Shown one piece after another: positions 1 through 10,218 of a DNA stretch of 57,875 bases; within the stretch, counting starts at the first letter, position 1, and each line of letters begins with the position of its first letter. Below the pieces are notes generated by a model. It saw nothing but the letters and a program-made list of their open reading frames with translations, did not search any database and was not told the origin of the DNA. The position numbers and the translations under genes are program-made. Source of the stretch: Tepidimonas fonticaldi (lineage in GTDB: Bacteria > Pseudomonadota > Gammaproteobacteria > Burkholderiales > Burkholderiaceae_C); assembly GCF_007556755.1 (NCBI RefSeq), contig NZ_VJOO01000020.1, positions 1-57,875 of the forward strand, written 5' to 3'.

Positions 1-2
1 CA

Positions 3-518
3 ACGGACGCCCCGGCCGCCGCCGAGGCTTCGACCGCGGCAGGCGCCCCCGCGCCGACCCCGCCCGACGCCCCGCCCGACGCCCCGCGCGGGGGCTGGCG
101 CGTGCTGGTGGCCGAGGACCACCCCGTCAACCGCAAATTCATCGGCCTGTTGCTGGACAAGCTGGGCCACCAGGTCGCCTTCGCCGAAGACGGCCGGCAG
201 GCGGTCGCCCTGGCCGCCGAAGGCGACTACGACATCGTGCTGATGGACGTGCACATGCCCGAGATGGACGGGCTGGAGGCCACCCAACGCATCCGGGCGC
301 TGCCGGGACCGCGCGGGCGCGTGCCGATCGTGGCGCTGACCGCCGACATCATGGACGACGCCGAGCAGCGCGCGCAGGCCGCCGGCATGAATGCCTTTCT
401 GGCCAAACCGGTGCAACGCGCCCAGCTCGAAGCGGTGATGGCCCGCTGCATCGCCGCGCGCGCCGAACTCACCAGCCCAGCCCCAGGTGCAGCGGCAGGT
501 AAACCGCCATCCCCGTGA
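3..518 (+). CDS. Hybrid sensor histidine kinase, C-terminal receiver domain (5' partial)
   Basis: The reading frame is open from the first bases of the window, so only the C-terminus of a larger protein is present. An Ala/Pro-rich linker (about the first 30 codons) leads into a response-regulator receiver domain with the acidic pocket (AEDHPVN), the phospho-acceptor Asp in LMDVHMPEMDG (codon at 246-248) and the conserved Lys in FLAKPV. This arrangement is typical of the attached receiver of BarA/ArcB-like hybrid kinases. No DNA-binding output domain follows, so it probably acts in an intramolecular phosphorelay. Its 3' end overlaps the convergent azlD by about 50 bases. The kinase part lies outside the window. 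Confidence 0.8.
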   Translation, partial: TDAPAAAEASTAAGAPAPTPPDAPPDAPRGGWRVLVAEDHPVNRKFIGLLLDKLGHQVAFAEDGRQAVALAAEGDYDIVLMDVHMPEMDGLEATQRIRALPGPRGRVPIVALTADIMDDAEQRAQAAGMNAFLAKPVQRAQLEAVMARCIAARAELTSPAPGAAAGKPPSP

Positions 519-804
519 CGATGGTGCCCAGCACCCCGCCGCGCCAGAAGAACCACGCGGCCCCCGCCACGGCGGCATAGAGGCGCGCATCCTGCCAGGT
601 GTGGATGAGCTGCCCCTGCTGCATCACCACCTCGGGCACCACGACGGCCGCCAGCGCGGCAATCGGCGCGTACTGCAGGCCGCGCTCGGCCCAGTGCGGC
701 AACTGCCATGGCCGATCGGACAAAAAGAAAAAACCGCGCGTGATGACCGTCACCGCGGCCAGCGCGACGAAGGTCAGCAGCGTCCAGGGGTTCAGATCAG
801 CCAT
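469..804 (-). CDS. azlD: AzlD family branched-chain amino acid export subunit
   Basis: A 111-residue membrane protein with about four hydrophobic helices and the AzlD signature region (TVITRGFFFL near residues 19-28, LQYAPIAALAAVVVPE near 43-58). AzlD is the small partner of AzlC; together they export branched-chain amino acids across the inner membrane. It overlaps the end of azlC by 8 bases, which implies translational coupling, and is the last gene of a def-fmt-azlC-azlD run. Its 3' end overlaps the convergent receiver-domain gene. Confidence 0.85.
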   Translation of the reverse strand: MADLNPWTLLTFVALAAVTVITRGFFFLSDRPWQLPHWAERGLQYAPIAALAAVVVPEVVMQQGQLIHTWQDARLYAAVAGAAWFFWRGGVLGTIVTGMAVYLPLHLGLGW

Positions 805-1591
805 GCGGACGGTGGGGGGGAATGGGCGCGCCGCGCAGCCAGCGCGGACCGTGCGCCTCGGCGATCAGGCACACGACGACCGCGACGGCGATCGCCACCA
901 CGATGTTGAGCTTGAGTGGCAGCGCCCAGGCCGCCACCGCCGCCGACCCGGCCACGGCGGCCGACAGCACGCGCAACCGCGACGTGGCCAGCGAGCAGCC
1001 CACCCCCAGCAGCGCCAGAATGCCCGCAAAGCCCAGCCCCCACTCGGTCGGGATGGCATTGGCCAGCACGATGCCGATCACGCTCGCCGTCATCCAGAAC
1101 AGGTAATTGACGCCGCAGCTCCCGGCCAGGTAGGCCTCTTGATCCAGCCGCTCCTCGTCGGTGCGCCCCGGGTGCGGAAAGCGCCGGGCAAAGAAGACGT
1201 AGCTCAAATCCCCCGTCAGGTAACCGGTCAGCAGCCGCTGTCCGCGCGGCAGGTGGGCCACATACGCGCGCAGGTGGATGGAAAACACGACGAAGCGCAA
1301 ATTCACGCAGAAGGCCGCCGCCAGGATCACCCACAGCGGCGCCCCGGCCGTGATCAGCGGCACCGCCGTGAGCTGGGCGCTGCCCGCGTAGACGAGCAGC
1401 GTCATCCACAGCGCCTCCAGCGGCGTCAGGCCGGACTTGACCATCGCCACCCCGGTCATCAGCCCCCAGGCCCCGATGCCGGTGGCCACGCTGACCAGCT
1501 CGCGCGCGCCCGCGGCGAAGGTGGGCCGGCGCCACAGCACCGGGTTGAGAAACGACGCGCGCCAGAATGCGGTGGACGCCGCGGCGCTCAT
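797..1591 (-). CDS. azlC: AzlC family branched-chain amino acid permease
   Basis: Multi-pass inner-membrane protein of 264 residues, the large subunit of the AzlCD exporter. Family features seen: [18 protein letters not shown] near the N-terminus, [14 protein letters not shown] and [12 protein letters not shown] in the middle. The start at 1591 is chosen because its ATG overlaps the fmt stop as ATGA; an earlier ATG at 1609 lies inside fmt. With azlD downstream this makes a complete transporter in the def-fmt operon. Substrate range cannot be judged from the sequence. Confidence 0.85.
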   Translation of the reverse strand: MSAAASTAFWRASFLNPVLWRRPTFAAGARELVSVATGIGAWGLMTGVAMVKSGLTPLEALWMTLLVYAGSAQLTAVPLITAGAPLWVILAAAFCVNLRFVVFSIHLRAYVAHLPRGQRLLTGYLTGDLSYVFFARRFPHPGRTDEERLDQEAYLAGSCGVNYLFWMTASVIGIVLANAIPTEWGLGFAGILALLGVGCSLATSRLRVLSAAVAGSAAVAAWALPLKLNIVVAIAVAVVVCLIAEAHGPRWLRGAPIPPHRPHG

Positions 1592-2583
1592 CCGGCCGCC
1601 CCCAGGCACACCCCCGGCGGCAGCGCCGTGCCGCGCAAAAAGTCCCCGGCGGCCAGCCGCTTGCCACCGGCGCGCTGCACCTCGGTCAGCACCAGCACGC
1701 CTTGGCCGGTTTGCACACGAATGCCCGCCGCGTCCGCCGCCAGCACCATGCCCGGCGCGGCCGATGGCGCCACCCCGGGTTCGGCCCGGGCGCCCCAGAC
1801 TTTGAGCATGGCGCCGTCCAGCGTGGTGGCCGCCCCCGGCACGGGGTCGAATGCGCGCACGCGCCGCTCGAGCAGCGCAGCGGGCGCCGACCAGTCCAGC
1901 ATCGCCTCGGCCTTGTCGATCTTGTGGGCGTAGGTCACGCCCTCGTCCGGCTGCGGGCGCCGGGGCAGCGGCGCGGCCTCGGCCGCCCGCAGGGCCTGCA
2001 CCACCAGGCGCGCGCCCAGGTCGGCCAGACGGTCGTGCAGCGATCCGGCCGTCTCCGCCGGGCCGATGGGCACGGCCTCCATCGCCACGATGTCGCCCGT
2101 GTCCAGCCCCTCGTCCATCTGCATGATGGTGATGCCCGTCTGCGGGTCGCCAGCCTCGATGGCGCGTTGGATGGGCGCGGCACCGCGCCAGCGCGGCAAC
2201 AGCGAGGCGTGGATGTTGAGGCAGCCCAGCCGCGGCAGCTCCAACACCCAGCGCGGCAGAATCAGCCCATAGGCCGCCACGACCAGCACGTCGGGCCGGG
2301 CGGCCTGCAGCGCGGCGCGGGCGGCCGCCGCGTCCTCGGCCCAGCGGCCGTCCAGCCGCAAGCCGCGCGGCTGCGCGACCGTCCAGCCGTGCGTCTGGGC
2401 CAACGCCTTGACCGGCGAGGGCTGCACCCTCATACCGCGGCCGGCCGGCCGGTCGGGCTGGGTCAGCACCAACACGACGGGAAACCCCGCCTGCGCAATC
2501 GCCTGCAGGGCCGTGGCGGCAAACGCCGGCGTGCCGGCAAAGGCCACCCGCAGCGCGGGGGTGGCCCCGGCAGCCGCGGTCAA
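1588..2583 (-). CDS. fmt: Methionyl-tRNA formyltransferase
   Basis: Transfers a formyl group from 10-formyl-tetrahydrofolate to Met-tRNA(fMet) for translation initiation. The 331-residue protein has the N-terminal formyltransferase fold ([12 protein letters not shown] near residue 11), the catalytic stretch [17 protein letters not shown] and a C-terminal OB-like tRNA-binding domain ending at [12 protein letters not shown]. No ATG or GTG fits the family start. A TTG overlapping the def stop (TTGA) places the conserved start region correctly, so 2583 is preferred. It follows def and overlaps azlC. Confidence 0.88.
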   Translation of the reverse strand: MTAAAGATPALRVAFAGTPAFAATALQAIAQAGFPVVLVLTQPDRPAGRGMRVQPSPVKALAQTHGWTVAQPRGLRLDGRWAEDAAAARAALQAARPDVLVVAAYGLILPRWVLELPRLGCLNIHASLLPRWRGAAPIQRAIEAGDPQTGITIMQMDEGLDTGDIVAMEAVPIGPAETAGSLHDRLADLGARLVVQALRAAEAAPLPRRPQPDEGVTYAHKIDKAEAMLDWSAPAALLERRVRAFDPVPGAATTLDGAMLKVWGARAEPGVAPSAAPGMVLAADAAGIRVQTGQGVLVLTEVQRAGGKRLAAGDFLRGTALPPGVCLGAAG

Positions 2584-3161
2584 AGCCGCGCCTCCGTCGG
2601 CTCGGCGTGCAAGCGGTTGCGCGGCCGGGCCTCGGCCGCAGCGCGCGCGGCCTCCCGCTCGGCCTTGACGAGCTTCATCTTGATGCGCTCGCGCTTGAGC
2701 GGCGAGAGGTACTCGACGAACACCTTGCCCATCAGGTGGTCCATCTCGTGCTGGATGCACACCGCCAGCAGCCCCTCGGCCTCGATCACGCGGCTTGCAC
2801 CGTGCTCGTCCAGCGCGCGCACGCGCACCGCCACCGAGCGCTCGACGCCGTCGTAGATGCCGGGCACCGACAGGCACCCCTCCTCGCCCTTGCGCTTCTC
2901 GTCGCTGGCCCACTCGATCTCGGGGTTGATGAGCACCAGCGACTGGTCCCGGTTTTCGCTCACGTCGATGACGATGATGCGCTCGTGGATGTCGACCTGC
3001 GTGGCCGCCAGGCCGATGCCATTGGCGGCGTACATGGTGGCAAACATGCGCGGGATGATCGCGCGCACGCGATCGTCCACGGCCGCGACCGGTTTGGCCA
3101 CCTTGTGCAGGCGCGGATCGGGGTAGCGCAGGATGGGCAGGAGTTCGGTGGAGGCGTTCAT
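2580..3161 (-). CDS. def: Peptide deformylase
   Basis: Metalloenzyme removing the N-formyl group from nascent proteins; 193 residues. The three family motifs are present: GIGLAATQ (48-55), EGCLSVPG (94-101, metal-binding Cys) and QHEMDHL (137-143, two metal-binding His and catalytic Glu). It has a slightly long charged tail rich in Ala, Arg and Glu. It heads the def-fmt-azlCD operon, is divergent from the LysM gene and overlaps fmt by four bases. Confidence 0.95.
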   Translation of the reverse strand: MNASTELLPILRYPDPRLHKVAKPVAAVDDRVRAIIPRMFATMYAANGIGLAATQVDIHERIIVIDVSENRDQSLVLINPEIEWASDEKRKGEEGCLSVPGIYDGVERSVAVRVRALDEHGASRVIEAEGLLAVCIQHEMDHLMGKVFVEYLSPLKRERIKMKLVKAEREAARAAAEARPRNRLHAEPTEARL

Positions 3162-3275
3162 AGGCGAATGTCGGTATTTTCGCCACTTTTGGCGGGGCCT
3201 GCCAGCACGGCGCAGGGGATGGCATTGCCAGAAGTGGGGGCAGACCGCACAATGGCAAGGGAGGAATCGCCACCC

Positions 3276-4541
3276 ATGACCATCCCGCGCCAACGCCCCG
3301 CACCGCTTTCGTCCGCTCCGGTGCCCGCCGCCCGTGGCGGCATCGGCACTGCCCTGTCGCGCTGGGTCGTGGGCACGTTGGTGGGAGCACAGTTGGGCGG
3401 CATGGCCTGCGTCGCCTCGGCCGCACCGCCCTACCCCGTGACCCCGCAGCAGCGCGGCACCGCCGAGCAGGTGGCCCAGGCGGGCGTGCCCCTGTCGGAG
3501 CTGGCCCCCAATGCACCCGAGCGCTACACCGTGCGGCGCGGCGATACCTTGTGGGGCATTTCGGCGCTGTATCTGCAGCGCCCATGGCGCTGGCCAGAGC
3601 TGTGGGGCATGAACCTGCAGCAGATTCGCAACCCCCACCTGATCTACCCCGGGCAGGTGCTGGTGCTCACGCGCATCGGCGACCGCGCCGTGCTGCAGCT
3701 CGCCGCGGACACGCCCCCCACGGTCAAGCTCTCGCCGCGCGTGCGCGCCGAGCGGCTGCGCGACGAGGGCATTCCGCCGCTGCCCCCGGGGGCGATCGAA
3801 CCCTTCCTGGCCGACGTCGATATCGTCGATGCCGACACCCACGAGCGCGCGCCGCGCATCGTCGCCGGCCCGGAAGCGCGGGTGCTGCTGGCCCGCGGCG
3901 ACCGCGCCTACGCCCGCGGCCAGTATGGCCCGAGTGATGCCCTCACGGGCGACGCGCTGGAGGCGCAGGCGGACCGGCCGCGCGTGCTGTCGATCTACCG
4001 CAATGCCGTCGCGCTGCGCGACCCGGAAACCGGCGAGGTGCTGGGCTACGAAGCCCACGCCGTGGGCCGTGCGGAGCTGGTGCGCAGCGAACGCGCGGGC
4101 GAGGGGCCCGACGGGCAGCCGGCCCTGGTGCCGGCGACCGTCCAGATCGTGCAGGCGCGCGAGGAAATCCGCATCGGCGACCGGCTGCTGCCCCAGTCCG
4201 GGCGCGAGATGCGCTTGTACATCCCCCACGCCCCCGCGGCCCCGATCCGCGGGCAGATCGTCAAGGTGCACGGCGATGCCGTGCGCTACGCGGGACAAAA
4301 CCAGATCATCGTGCTCAACCGCGGGCGCGCCGACGGGCTGGAGGCGGGCCATGTGCTCGCCGTGCTGAAGGACCGCACCCGGCTGACCGACAAGACCGAC
4401 GAGGCGCGACCGGACCTCCTGCTGCCCGGGGAGCGCAACGGGCTGATGATGGTGTTTCGCACCTTCGAACGCGTCTCGTACGCCCTGATCCTGCAGATCA
4501 CCGACGGCGTCAAGAGCGGGGATCGCTTCGTCAACCCCTGA
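3276..4541 (+). CDS. Secreted LysM peptidoglycan-binding protein
   Basis: A 421-residue exported protein. The N-terminus has basic residues, then a hydrophobic segment (about residues 26-46) ending in VASAAP, a signal peptide. A LysM domain lies at about 83-133 ([13 protein letters not shown] to IYPGQVLVL) and anchors proteins to peptidoglycan. The remaining 280 residues are a conserved uncharacterised region seen beside dprA in many Burkholderiales. The start at 3276 follows GGGAGGA at good spacing; an ATG at 3252 lies upstream of that ribosome-binding site. A CACAAT -10-like box sits at 3248-3253. Divergent from def, same strand as dprA. Confidence 0.8.
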   Translation: MTIPRQRPAPLSSAPVPAARGGIGTALSRWVVGTLVGAQLGGMACVASAAPPYPVTPQQRGTAEQVAQAGVPLSELAPNAPERYTVRRGDTLWGISALYLQRPWRWPELWGMNLQQIRNPHLIYPGQVLVLTRIGDRAVLQLAADTPPTVKLSPRVRAERLRDEGIPPLPPGAIEPFLADVDIVDADTHERAPRIVAGPEARVLLARGDRAYARGQYGPSDALTGDALEAQADRPRVLSIYRNAVALRDPETGEVLGYEAHAVGRAELVRSERAGEGPDGQPALVPATVQIVQAREEIRIGDRLLPQSGREMRLYIPHAPAAPIRGQIVKVHGDAVRYAGQNQIIVLNRGRADGLEAGHVLAVLKDRTRLTDKTDEARPDLLLPGERNGLMMVFRTFERVSYALILQITDGVKSGDRFVNP

Positions 4542-4569
4542 CGCGCGGCAGGCAGGGGGACCGAGACGG

Positions 4570-5676
4570 ATGGCACCCGACAACTGGGTCGAGTGGTTGC
4601 GGCTGATCGCCACGCCGGGTGTGGGCTCGGCGACGGCGCGTCGGCTGCTGGCGGCATTTGGCCCGCCGGCAGCCGTGTTGGCCCAACGCCACGGGGCCTT
4701 GGCCGAGGCGGTGGGGCCCACGGTGGCCAGCCGCCTGCAGGCCGAGCCCCCGGAATGGCCGGCGCTGCTCGCCCGCACCCAAGCCTGGCTGACGCAGCCG
4801 GACCACCATCTGATCGCCCTGGGCGATGCGGCCTACCCCGCAAGCCTGCTGACCACCCCGGACCCGCCCCCGCTGCTGCATGTGGTCGGTGACCCTGCGG
4901 CCCTGAGCGCGCCACGGGCCCTGGCCGTGGTCGGCAGCCGCAACCCCACCCCGCAAGGCGCCGACAACGCGCGCGCCTTTGCCCGTGCGCTGGCGGCGGA
5001 GGGCGTGTGCATCGTGTCGGGGCTGGCCGCCGGCATCGACGCCGCCGCGCACGAGGGCGCCCTGGCCGCTGGCGGCCGGACCGTGGCGGTGGTCGGCACG
5101 GGGGTGGACCGCGTCTATCCGGCGCGCCACCGGGCGCTGGCGCACCAGATCGCGGCGGCGGGCTGCCTCGTCAGCGAACACCCCCTGGGCACGCCGCCGC
5201 TGGCGCCGCATTTTCCGCGCCGCAACCGCATCATCGCCGGCCTGACGCAGGGCACGCTGGTGGTGGAAGCCTCGCTCGGATCGGGGTCGCTCATCACGGC
5301 GGAGCTGGCCACCCAGATGGGGCGGGAGGTCTTCGCCATCCCCGGCTCCATCCACGCGCCGCAGTCGCGGGGCTGCCACGCCCTGATCCGGCAGGGAGCC
5401 AAGCTGGTGGAGACCGCCGAGCACATCCACGAAGAGCTGCGCGCGGTCTGGGGCCTGGCTGCCGGCACCCCGGCCCCTGCCAGTGGCGCGACACCGTCGC
5501 CCGCCGACGACCCGGTACTGGCCGCCCTGGGCCACGACCCCACGCCGTTCGACCTGCTGCAAGCGCGCTGCGGCTGGGACACGGCCCGCCTGCAGGCCCA
5601 CCTGCTGACGCTGGAGCTGGACGGACACGTGCAGCGCCTGCCCGGCGGCCTGCTGCAGCGCGTGGTGCGGACCTAG
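4570..5676 (+). CDS. dprA: DNA-processing protein DprA
   Basis: Loads RecA onto single-stranded DNA entering during natural transformation. The 368-residue protein has an N-terminal SAM-like region ([14 protein letters not shown]), the DprA Rossmann-like core ([16 protein letters not shown] near 119-134, [13 protein letters not shown] near 152-164, [20 protein letters not shown] near 215-234) and a C-terminal winged helix ([13 protein letters not shown] onward). It starts 28 bases after the LysM gene and is probably co-transcribed. It converges on secF with a 12-base gap. Confidence 0.94.
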   Translation: MAPDNWVEWLRLIATPGVGSATARRLLAAFGPPAAVLAQRHGALAEAVGPTVASRLQAEPPEWPALLARTQAWLTQPDHHLIALGDAAYPASLLTTPDPPPLLHVVGDPAALSAPRALAVVGSRNPTPQGADNARAFARALAAEGVCIVSGLAAGIDAAAHEGALAAGGRTVAVVGTGVDRVYPARHRALAHQIAAAGCLVSEHPLGTPPLAPHFPRRNRIIAGLTQGTLVVEASLGSGSLITAELATQMGREVFAIPGSIHAPQSRGCHALIRQGAKLVETAEHIHEELRAVWGLAAGTPAPASGATPSPADDPVLAALGHDPTPFDLLQARCGWDTARLQAHLLTLELDGHVQRLPGGLLQRVVRT

Positions 5677-5688
5677 GGGCAGCGGGCC

Positions 5689-6639
5689 TCAGACCACGGC
5701 GCCGGCGTTCGGGTCGTCGCCTTCGCCCGCTTTCTTGGGCGCCTTGACCAGATCCTCGCGCCGGATGCCCAGCCACATGGCGATGCCCGCCGCCACGAAC
5801 ACCGACGAGTAGATCCCGAACAGGATGCCGATGGTCAGCGCCAGCGCAAAGTAATGCAGCGTCGGGCCGCCAAACAGCAGCATCGACAGCACCATCGCCT
5901 CGGTCGAACCGTGGGTGATGATGGTGCGGCTCATGGTCGAGGTGATCGCATGGTCGATGACCTCGCGCACCGTCATCTTGCGCTGGCGGCGGAAGGTCTC
6001 GCGGATGCGGTCGAAGATGACCACCGACTCGTTGACCGAGTAGCCCAGCACCGCCAGCACCGCCGCCAGCACCGCCAGCGAGAACTCCCACTGGAAGAAG
6101 GCAAAAAAGCCCAGGATGATGACGACGTCGTGCAGGTTGGCGATGATGGCGGCGACCGCGTACTTCCACTCGAAGCGCACGGCCAGATAGATCATGATGC
6201 CGCCGATGACGAAGGCCAGCGCGAGCAGCCCGTTGCTGACCAGCTCGCGGCCGACCTGGGGCCCGACGAACTCGGTGCGGCGCAGCTCCACCGCCGGGTC
6301 CTGGGCGCGCAGGGCCGCCAACAGTTGCTCGGTCTGCTGGCCGGAGTTGAGGCCCTCGCGCAGCGGCAGACGCATCATCACATCGCGCGAGCTGCCAAAG
6401 TTCTGCACCGGCACATCGGCATAGCCCAGGCCCGCCACGACCGCCCGCACCTGCCCCAGGTCGACCGGCTGTGCGTAGGACACCTCGACCACGGTGCCGC
6501 CGGTGAACTCGACCGACAGGTGCAGGCCGCGCGTGACCAGAAAGAACACCGCCGCCAAAAAGGTGGCGAAGGACACCAGGTTCAGCACCAGCATGTGGCG
6601 CGTGAACGGGATGTCCTTGCGGATCCGAAACAGTTCCAT
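5689..6639 (-). CDS. secF: Protein translocase subunit SecF
   Basis: Inner-membrane component of SecDF, which uses the proton gradient to aid late steps of Sec export. The 316-residue protein has six predicted helices, the first periplasmic segment with VEFTGGTVVEV, and the conserved YSVNESVVIFDRIRE and STMSRTIITH regions. It lies 18 bases after secD in the yajC-secD-secF operon. In many relatives these genes follow tgt; here tgt is about 30 kb away. Confidence 0.95.
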   Translation of the reverse strand: MELFRIRKDIPFTRHMLVLNLVSFATFLAAVFFLVTRGLHLSVEFTGGTVVEVSYAQPVDLGQVRAVVAGLGYADVPVQNFGSSRDVMMRLPLREGLNSGQQTEQLLAALRAQDPAVELRRTEFVGPQVGRELVSNGLLALAFVIGGIMIYLAVRFEWKYAVAAIIANLHDVVIILGFFAFFQWEFSLAVLAAVLAVLGYSVNESVVIFDRIRETFRRQRKMTVREVIDHAITSTMSRTIITHGSTEAMVLSMLLFGGPTLHYFALALTIGILFGIYSSVFVAAGIAMWLGIRREDLVKAPKKAGEGDDPNAGAVV

Positions 6640-6657
6640 CGTCGCTCTCCTGGCGGA

Positions 6658-8532
6658 TCAGTCGGCCTTGCCCGCGCCGGACGGGGCGATGCGGATGCCG
6701 ATCGAGACGGCACGCAGCTTCTTCTGGCGCCCGTACCACAGGTTGACCAAGCCACGCGAGAAGAACACGGCCGAGAACATGCTGGTCAGGATGCCGATGC
6801 AGTGCACCACCGCGAAGCCGCGCACCGGGCCCGAGCCGAACGTCAACAGCGCCAGCCCCGCCATCAGCGACGTGATGTTGGAATCCAGAATGGTGTCCCA
6901 GGCGTGCTCGTAGCCTTTGTGGATGGCCGTCTGCGGTGCGGAGCCGTTGCGCAGCTCCTCGCGCACCCGCTCGTTGATGAGCACGTTGGCATCGATCGCC
7001 ATGCCCAGCGTGAGGGCGATCGCGGCAATGCCCGGCAGCGTCAGCGTCGCCTGCAGCATGGACAGCACCGCCACCAGCAGCATCAGGTTGACCGCCAGCG
7101 CAACGCTGGAAAACACCCCGAACAGCCGGTAGTAGATGCACATGAAGGCGACCACCACCGCAAAGCCCCAGACCACGCTGTTGAAGCCCATGCGGATGTT
7201 GTCGGCGCCCAGGCTCGGGCCGATGGTGCGCTCTTCGATGATCTCCATCGGCGCGGCCAGCGAGCCGGCGCGCAGCAGCAGCGCGGTGTCGTTGGCCTCC
7301 TGCGTCGTCATGCGGCCGGAGATCTGCACGCGGCCGCCGCCGATCTCGGTGCGGATGACCGGCGCCGTGACCACCTCGCCCTTGCCTTTTTCGAACAGCA
7401 GAATCGCCATGCGCTTGCCGACGTTCTCGCGCGTGACGTCGCGGAACACCCGCGCCCCCTTGCCGTCCAGCGTCAGGTTGACCACCGGCTCCTGCGTCTG
7501 GCTGTCGAAGCCCGCTTGCGCATCGGTCAGGTTCTCGCCGGTCAGGATCACCTCGCGCTTGACGATGACGGGCGCCCCGTTGCGGTCCAGATAGCGCTCG
7601 GCGCCAAAGGGCACCGGCCCCGCGTTGCGCTCGGCGGCCAGCCCCTCGGGGCTTTCGTCCACCATGCGGATTTCCAGCGTCGCGGTGCGGCCCAGGATGT
7701 CTTTGGCCTTGGCGGTGTCCTGCACGCCGGGCAACTGCACGACGATGCGGTCCAGCCCCTGCTGCTGGATCACCGGCTCGGCCACGCCCAGCTCGTTGAT
7801 GCGGTTGTGCAGCGTCAGGATGTTTTGCTTGAGCGCCTGCTCCTGGATGCGGCGCGCCGCCTCGGGCCGCAGGGTGAGCGCGAGCACCGTCTCGCCGCCC
7901 TCGTCGCGCTCGGCCAGCTGCACATCCGGAAAGTCGCGCGCGATCAGGTCGCCCGCGGCCCGCGCCGTCGCCGCATCGCGCAGGCGCACCAGCACCGCCT
8001 GCCCTTCGCGGCGCACGCCACCGTGGCGGATGCCCTTGTCGCGCAGCGCGGTGCGCACATCGGCGGCAATGCCCTCGACGCGCTTGTCCACCGCGCCGGC
8101 CATGTCCACTTGCAGCAGGAAGTGCACCCCGCCACGCAAGTCCAGCCCCAGATACATGGGCTGCGCGCCCAGGCTCTGCAGCCACGCCGGGGTGCGCGGC
8201 AGCAGGTTGAGGGCCACCACATGCGTCGGGTTGGCCGGATCGGGGTTGAGGGCCCGCTCGATCGCGTCGCGGGCCTTGAGCTGCGCGTCCGTCGAGGCAA
8301 AGCGCGCCTTGACGGTCTGCCCGTCGAACTGGATCGCCTCCGCCCCCAGGTTGGCCGCCGCGAGCGCCTGCTCGACGCGGCTGACGATGCCTTCGTCCAG
8401 CCGGTGCGCGGCGCGCGCCGACGACACCTGCACCGCCGGCGCCTCGCCAAAGAAGTTGGGCAGGGTGTACAGGGTGGCGATGATGAGCACGACCACCAGG
8501 GTCGCGTACTTCCACCAGGGATATCGGTTCAT
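6658..8532 (-). CDS. secD: Protein translocase subunit SecD
   Basis: Partner of SecF; 624 residues. An N-terminal helix (YATLVVVLIIATLYTLPNFF) is followed by a large periplasmic P1 region containing LGLDLRGGVHFLLQVDM, then a C-terminal five-helix bundle with MGFNSVVWGFAVVVAF, LGMAIDANVLINERVREE and HAWDTILDSNITSLMAG. The Asp in the AIDANV stretch is in the region linked to proton flow in this family. Second gene of yajC-secD-secF. Confidence 0.95.
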   Translation of the reverse strand: MNRYPWWKYATLVVVLIIATLYTLPNFFGEAPAVQVSSARAAHRLDEGIVSRVEQALAAANLGAEAIQFDGQTVKARFASTDAQLKARDAIERALNPDPANPTHVVALNLLPRTPAWLQSLGAQPMYLGLDLRGGVHFLLQVDMAGAVDKRVEGIAADVRTALRDKGIRHGGVRREGQAVLVRLRDAATARAAGDLIARDFPDVQLAERDEGGETVLALTLRPEAARRIQEQALKQNILTLHNRINELGVAEPVIQQQGLDRIVVQLPGVQDTAKAKDILGRTATLEIRMVDESPEGLAAERNAGPVPFGAERYLDRNGAPVIVKREVILTGENLTDAQAGFDSQTQEPVVNLTLDGKGARVFRDVTRENVGKRMAILLFEKGKGEVVTAPVIRTEIGGGRVQISGRMTTQEANDTALLLRAGSLAAPMEIIEERTIGPSLGADNIRMGFNSVVWGFAVVVAFMCIYYRLFGVFSSVALAVNLMLLVAVLSMLQATLTLPGIAAIALTLGMAIDANVLINERVREELRNGSAPQTAIHKGYEHAWDTILDSNITSLMAGLALLTFGSGPVRGFAVVHCIGILTSMFSAVFFSRGLVNLWYGRQKKLRAVSIGIRIAPSGAGKAD

Positions 8533-8598
8533 GGACGAACGCCTTGCGGCGCACGCGGCGCCGCGAATGGGCCCGGGGCCGGTCGCGCCGGCCGCGGC

Positions 8599-8919
8599 TT
8601 ATTTGAGGGTGCCCTTGGGCAGCACCTGCACGACGGCGGTGCGCTGCAGTTGCACTTCGACCCCGTCGGCCAGCTCGATGCCGATGGTGGACTCGCCCAG
8701 CTTGGAGACCTTGCCCAGCAGACCGCCGGCGGTGACGACTTCGTCCCCCTTGGCCAAGGCATCGATCATGGCCTTGTGCTCCTTCTGGCGCTTCATCTGC
8801 GGCCGGATCATGACGAAGTACAGCACCACGAACATGAGCACCAGCGGCAGCAGGCTCATGAGCGTGGAGGTGGTGTCGCCGCCCGCAGCGGCCTGGGCGT
8901 AGGCATTGGAGATGAACAC
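8599..8919 (-). CDS. yajC: Preprotein translocase subunit YajC
   Basis: Small single-pass membrane protein that joins SecDF in the holotranslocon; 106 residues. After a short FISNAYAQ leader comes one helix (SLLPLVLMFVVLYFVMIRP) and the conserved cytoplasmic stretch RPQMKRQKEHK...GDEVVTAGGLLGKV. The GTG start at 8919 is chosen because it restores the family N-terminus and follows AGAGGAA. A TACAAT -10 on this strand lies at 9011-9016. Confidence 0.93.
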   Translation of the reverse strand: MFISNAYAQAAAGGDTTSTLMSLLPLVLMFVVLYFVMIRPQMKRQKEHKAMIDALAKGDEVVTAGGLLGKVSKLGESTIGIELADGVEVQLQRTAVVQVLPKGTLK

Positions 8920-9061
8920 GTCGGATTCCTCTGGCGTGCAAAGGGTTGGGGGCATCGCGGCCGGCGCGCACCGGCAGGCGCTTACCGGCCATCCACGATG
9001 GCAAACGTCCATTGTAGCCCGCGGCCTGCGTGCCGCGGGCATGCGGGGTCGGGGGCGGGCG

Positions 9062-10078
9062 TCAGTCCGGGTGCGCCTGCGCGATCACCGGCTCCGGGCG
9101 CACACGCACCCCCCACAACACCCCGGCCACCAACGCGCCGATGCCCAGCAGCGACAGGGGCGCCGGCCACTCCCCCCGCCACAGGTAGGCGTACAACAGG
9201 GCGGCCAGCGTCTCGAACACGATGAGCTGCCCCGCCAGCGCCGTCGGCAACCGCTGGCTGGCCGCATTCCAGCACAGCGTGCCCAGCCACGACGCCAGCA
9301 GACCAACCGACACCATCAGGCCGACGAACACCGCCGGCCGCGGCCCGAACGGCATGGCGAACGGATCGCCCCGCACCGCGTCCAGCCCCCAGACCAGTGC
9401 GTAGCCGATGGCCGCCAGCGGCAGGGTGGCCAGCCCCTGCGCGGTGGACCAGGCGCGCGGGCTGCGGTCCGGGTGCGCGCGCAGCCAATCGGCGTTGTGC
9501 AGGGGGTACCACGTCCAGCAGGCCACCGCCCCCACGGCCAGCAGCGCGCCCAGCGCGTAGGCACCCACGTCGCGCGCGGGGTCGGCCAGCACGGCCTGCA
9601 GCTCGGTGCGGTTGACCAGCGCAATGCCCAGCGCGATCAGGGCCAGGGCGGGCCACAGACGCCGCCACGGCAGCCGCCCGTCGCGCACCGCGTTGCGGCG
9701 GTTGGCCACGATGGCAATGACCACCGGCAGGGTGCCGATGATGACCGTGGACAAGGGCCCGCCGGTGCGCTGGATGGAGCTGGCCAGCAGCAGGTAGTAC
9801 AGCAGATTGCCCACGAAGGCCAGCTTGAGCGCGTGCCGCCAGTCGGCGCGGCTCAGGCTGCGCAACTCGCGGCGGTCGAACCACGCCAGGGGCAGGCAAA
9901 TCAGCCCGAACGCCAGGTAACGCGCCACCGACTGCAGCGCCGCCGGATACTCGGGCAACATCAGTGGCGCGACGAACACCAGCCCCCACAGGGCCCCGGC
10001 AGCCAGCGCCCACGCGACGCCGCCGCCGATCCCGCCCGCCGTTGCTGCCCCACCGTCTGCACTGCCCGCTGCGGCCAT
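9062..10078 (-). CDS. DMT-superfamily (EamA-type) exporter
   Basis: A 338-residue inner-membrane protein with about ten hydrophobic helices in two EamA-like halves. Recognisable stretches are ALAAGALWGLVFVAPLML near the N-terminus, GNLLYYLLLASSIQRTG and, in the second half, SWLGTLCWNAASQRLP and FETLAALLYAYL. These drug/metabolite transporters usually export amino acids or metabolites; the substrate cannot be predicted. The ATG at 10078 follows GGGAG. It sits between yajC and the indolepyruvate oxidoreductase, both on the same strand, with gaps that allow separate promoters. Confidence 0.8.
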   Translation of the reverse strand: MAAAGSADGGAATAGGIGGGVAWALAAGALWGLVFVAPLMLPEYPAALQSVARYLAFGLICLPLAWFDRRELRSLSRADWRHALKLAFVGNLLYYLLLASSIQRTGGPLSTVIIGTLPVVIAIVANRRNAVRDGRLPWRRLWPALALIALGIALVNRTELQAVLADPARDVGAYALGALLAVGAVACWTWYPLHNADWLRAHPDRSPRAWSTAQGLATLPLAAIGYALVWGLDAVRGDPFAMPFGPRPAVFVGLMVSVGLLASWLGTLCWNAASQRLPTALAGQLIVFETLAALLYAYLWRGEWPAPLSLLGIGALVAGVLWGVRVRPEPVIAQAHPD

Positions 10079-10218
10079 CGCCACTCCCTTGCCTGCACGA
10101 AAAACCGCGCAGTGTACGCCGGCCAGCCCACCGGCGGCAGCGCGCTGCGTCGGGGCGGTGACAGCGCGGCCCGCGCACCGGGCAGGCGCGCGGTCGGGTG
10201 GCGCGCCTGCCCAGCCGG

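Noticed and set aside
3252-3275. Earlier ATG for the LysM protein
   Set aside because: It lies upstream of a good GGGAGGA site and overlaps the CACAAT -10-like box; 3276 is better placed.
9017-9040. Inverted repeat GCCCGCGGC/GCCGCGGGC upstream of yajC, considered as terminator or operator
   Set aside because: No T run on either side and no second copy; nothing supports a specific role.
5854-9225. Very long plus-strand open frame opposite secF, secD and yajC
   Set aside because: Low-complexity His/Arg/Gln/Gly-rich translation typical of the antisense of GC-rich genes; secDF on the other strand is certain.
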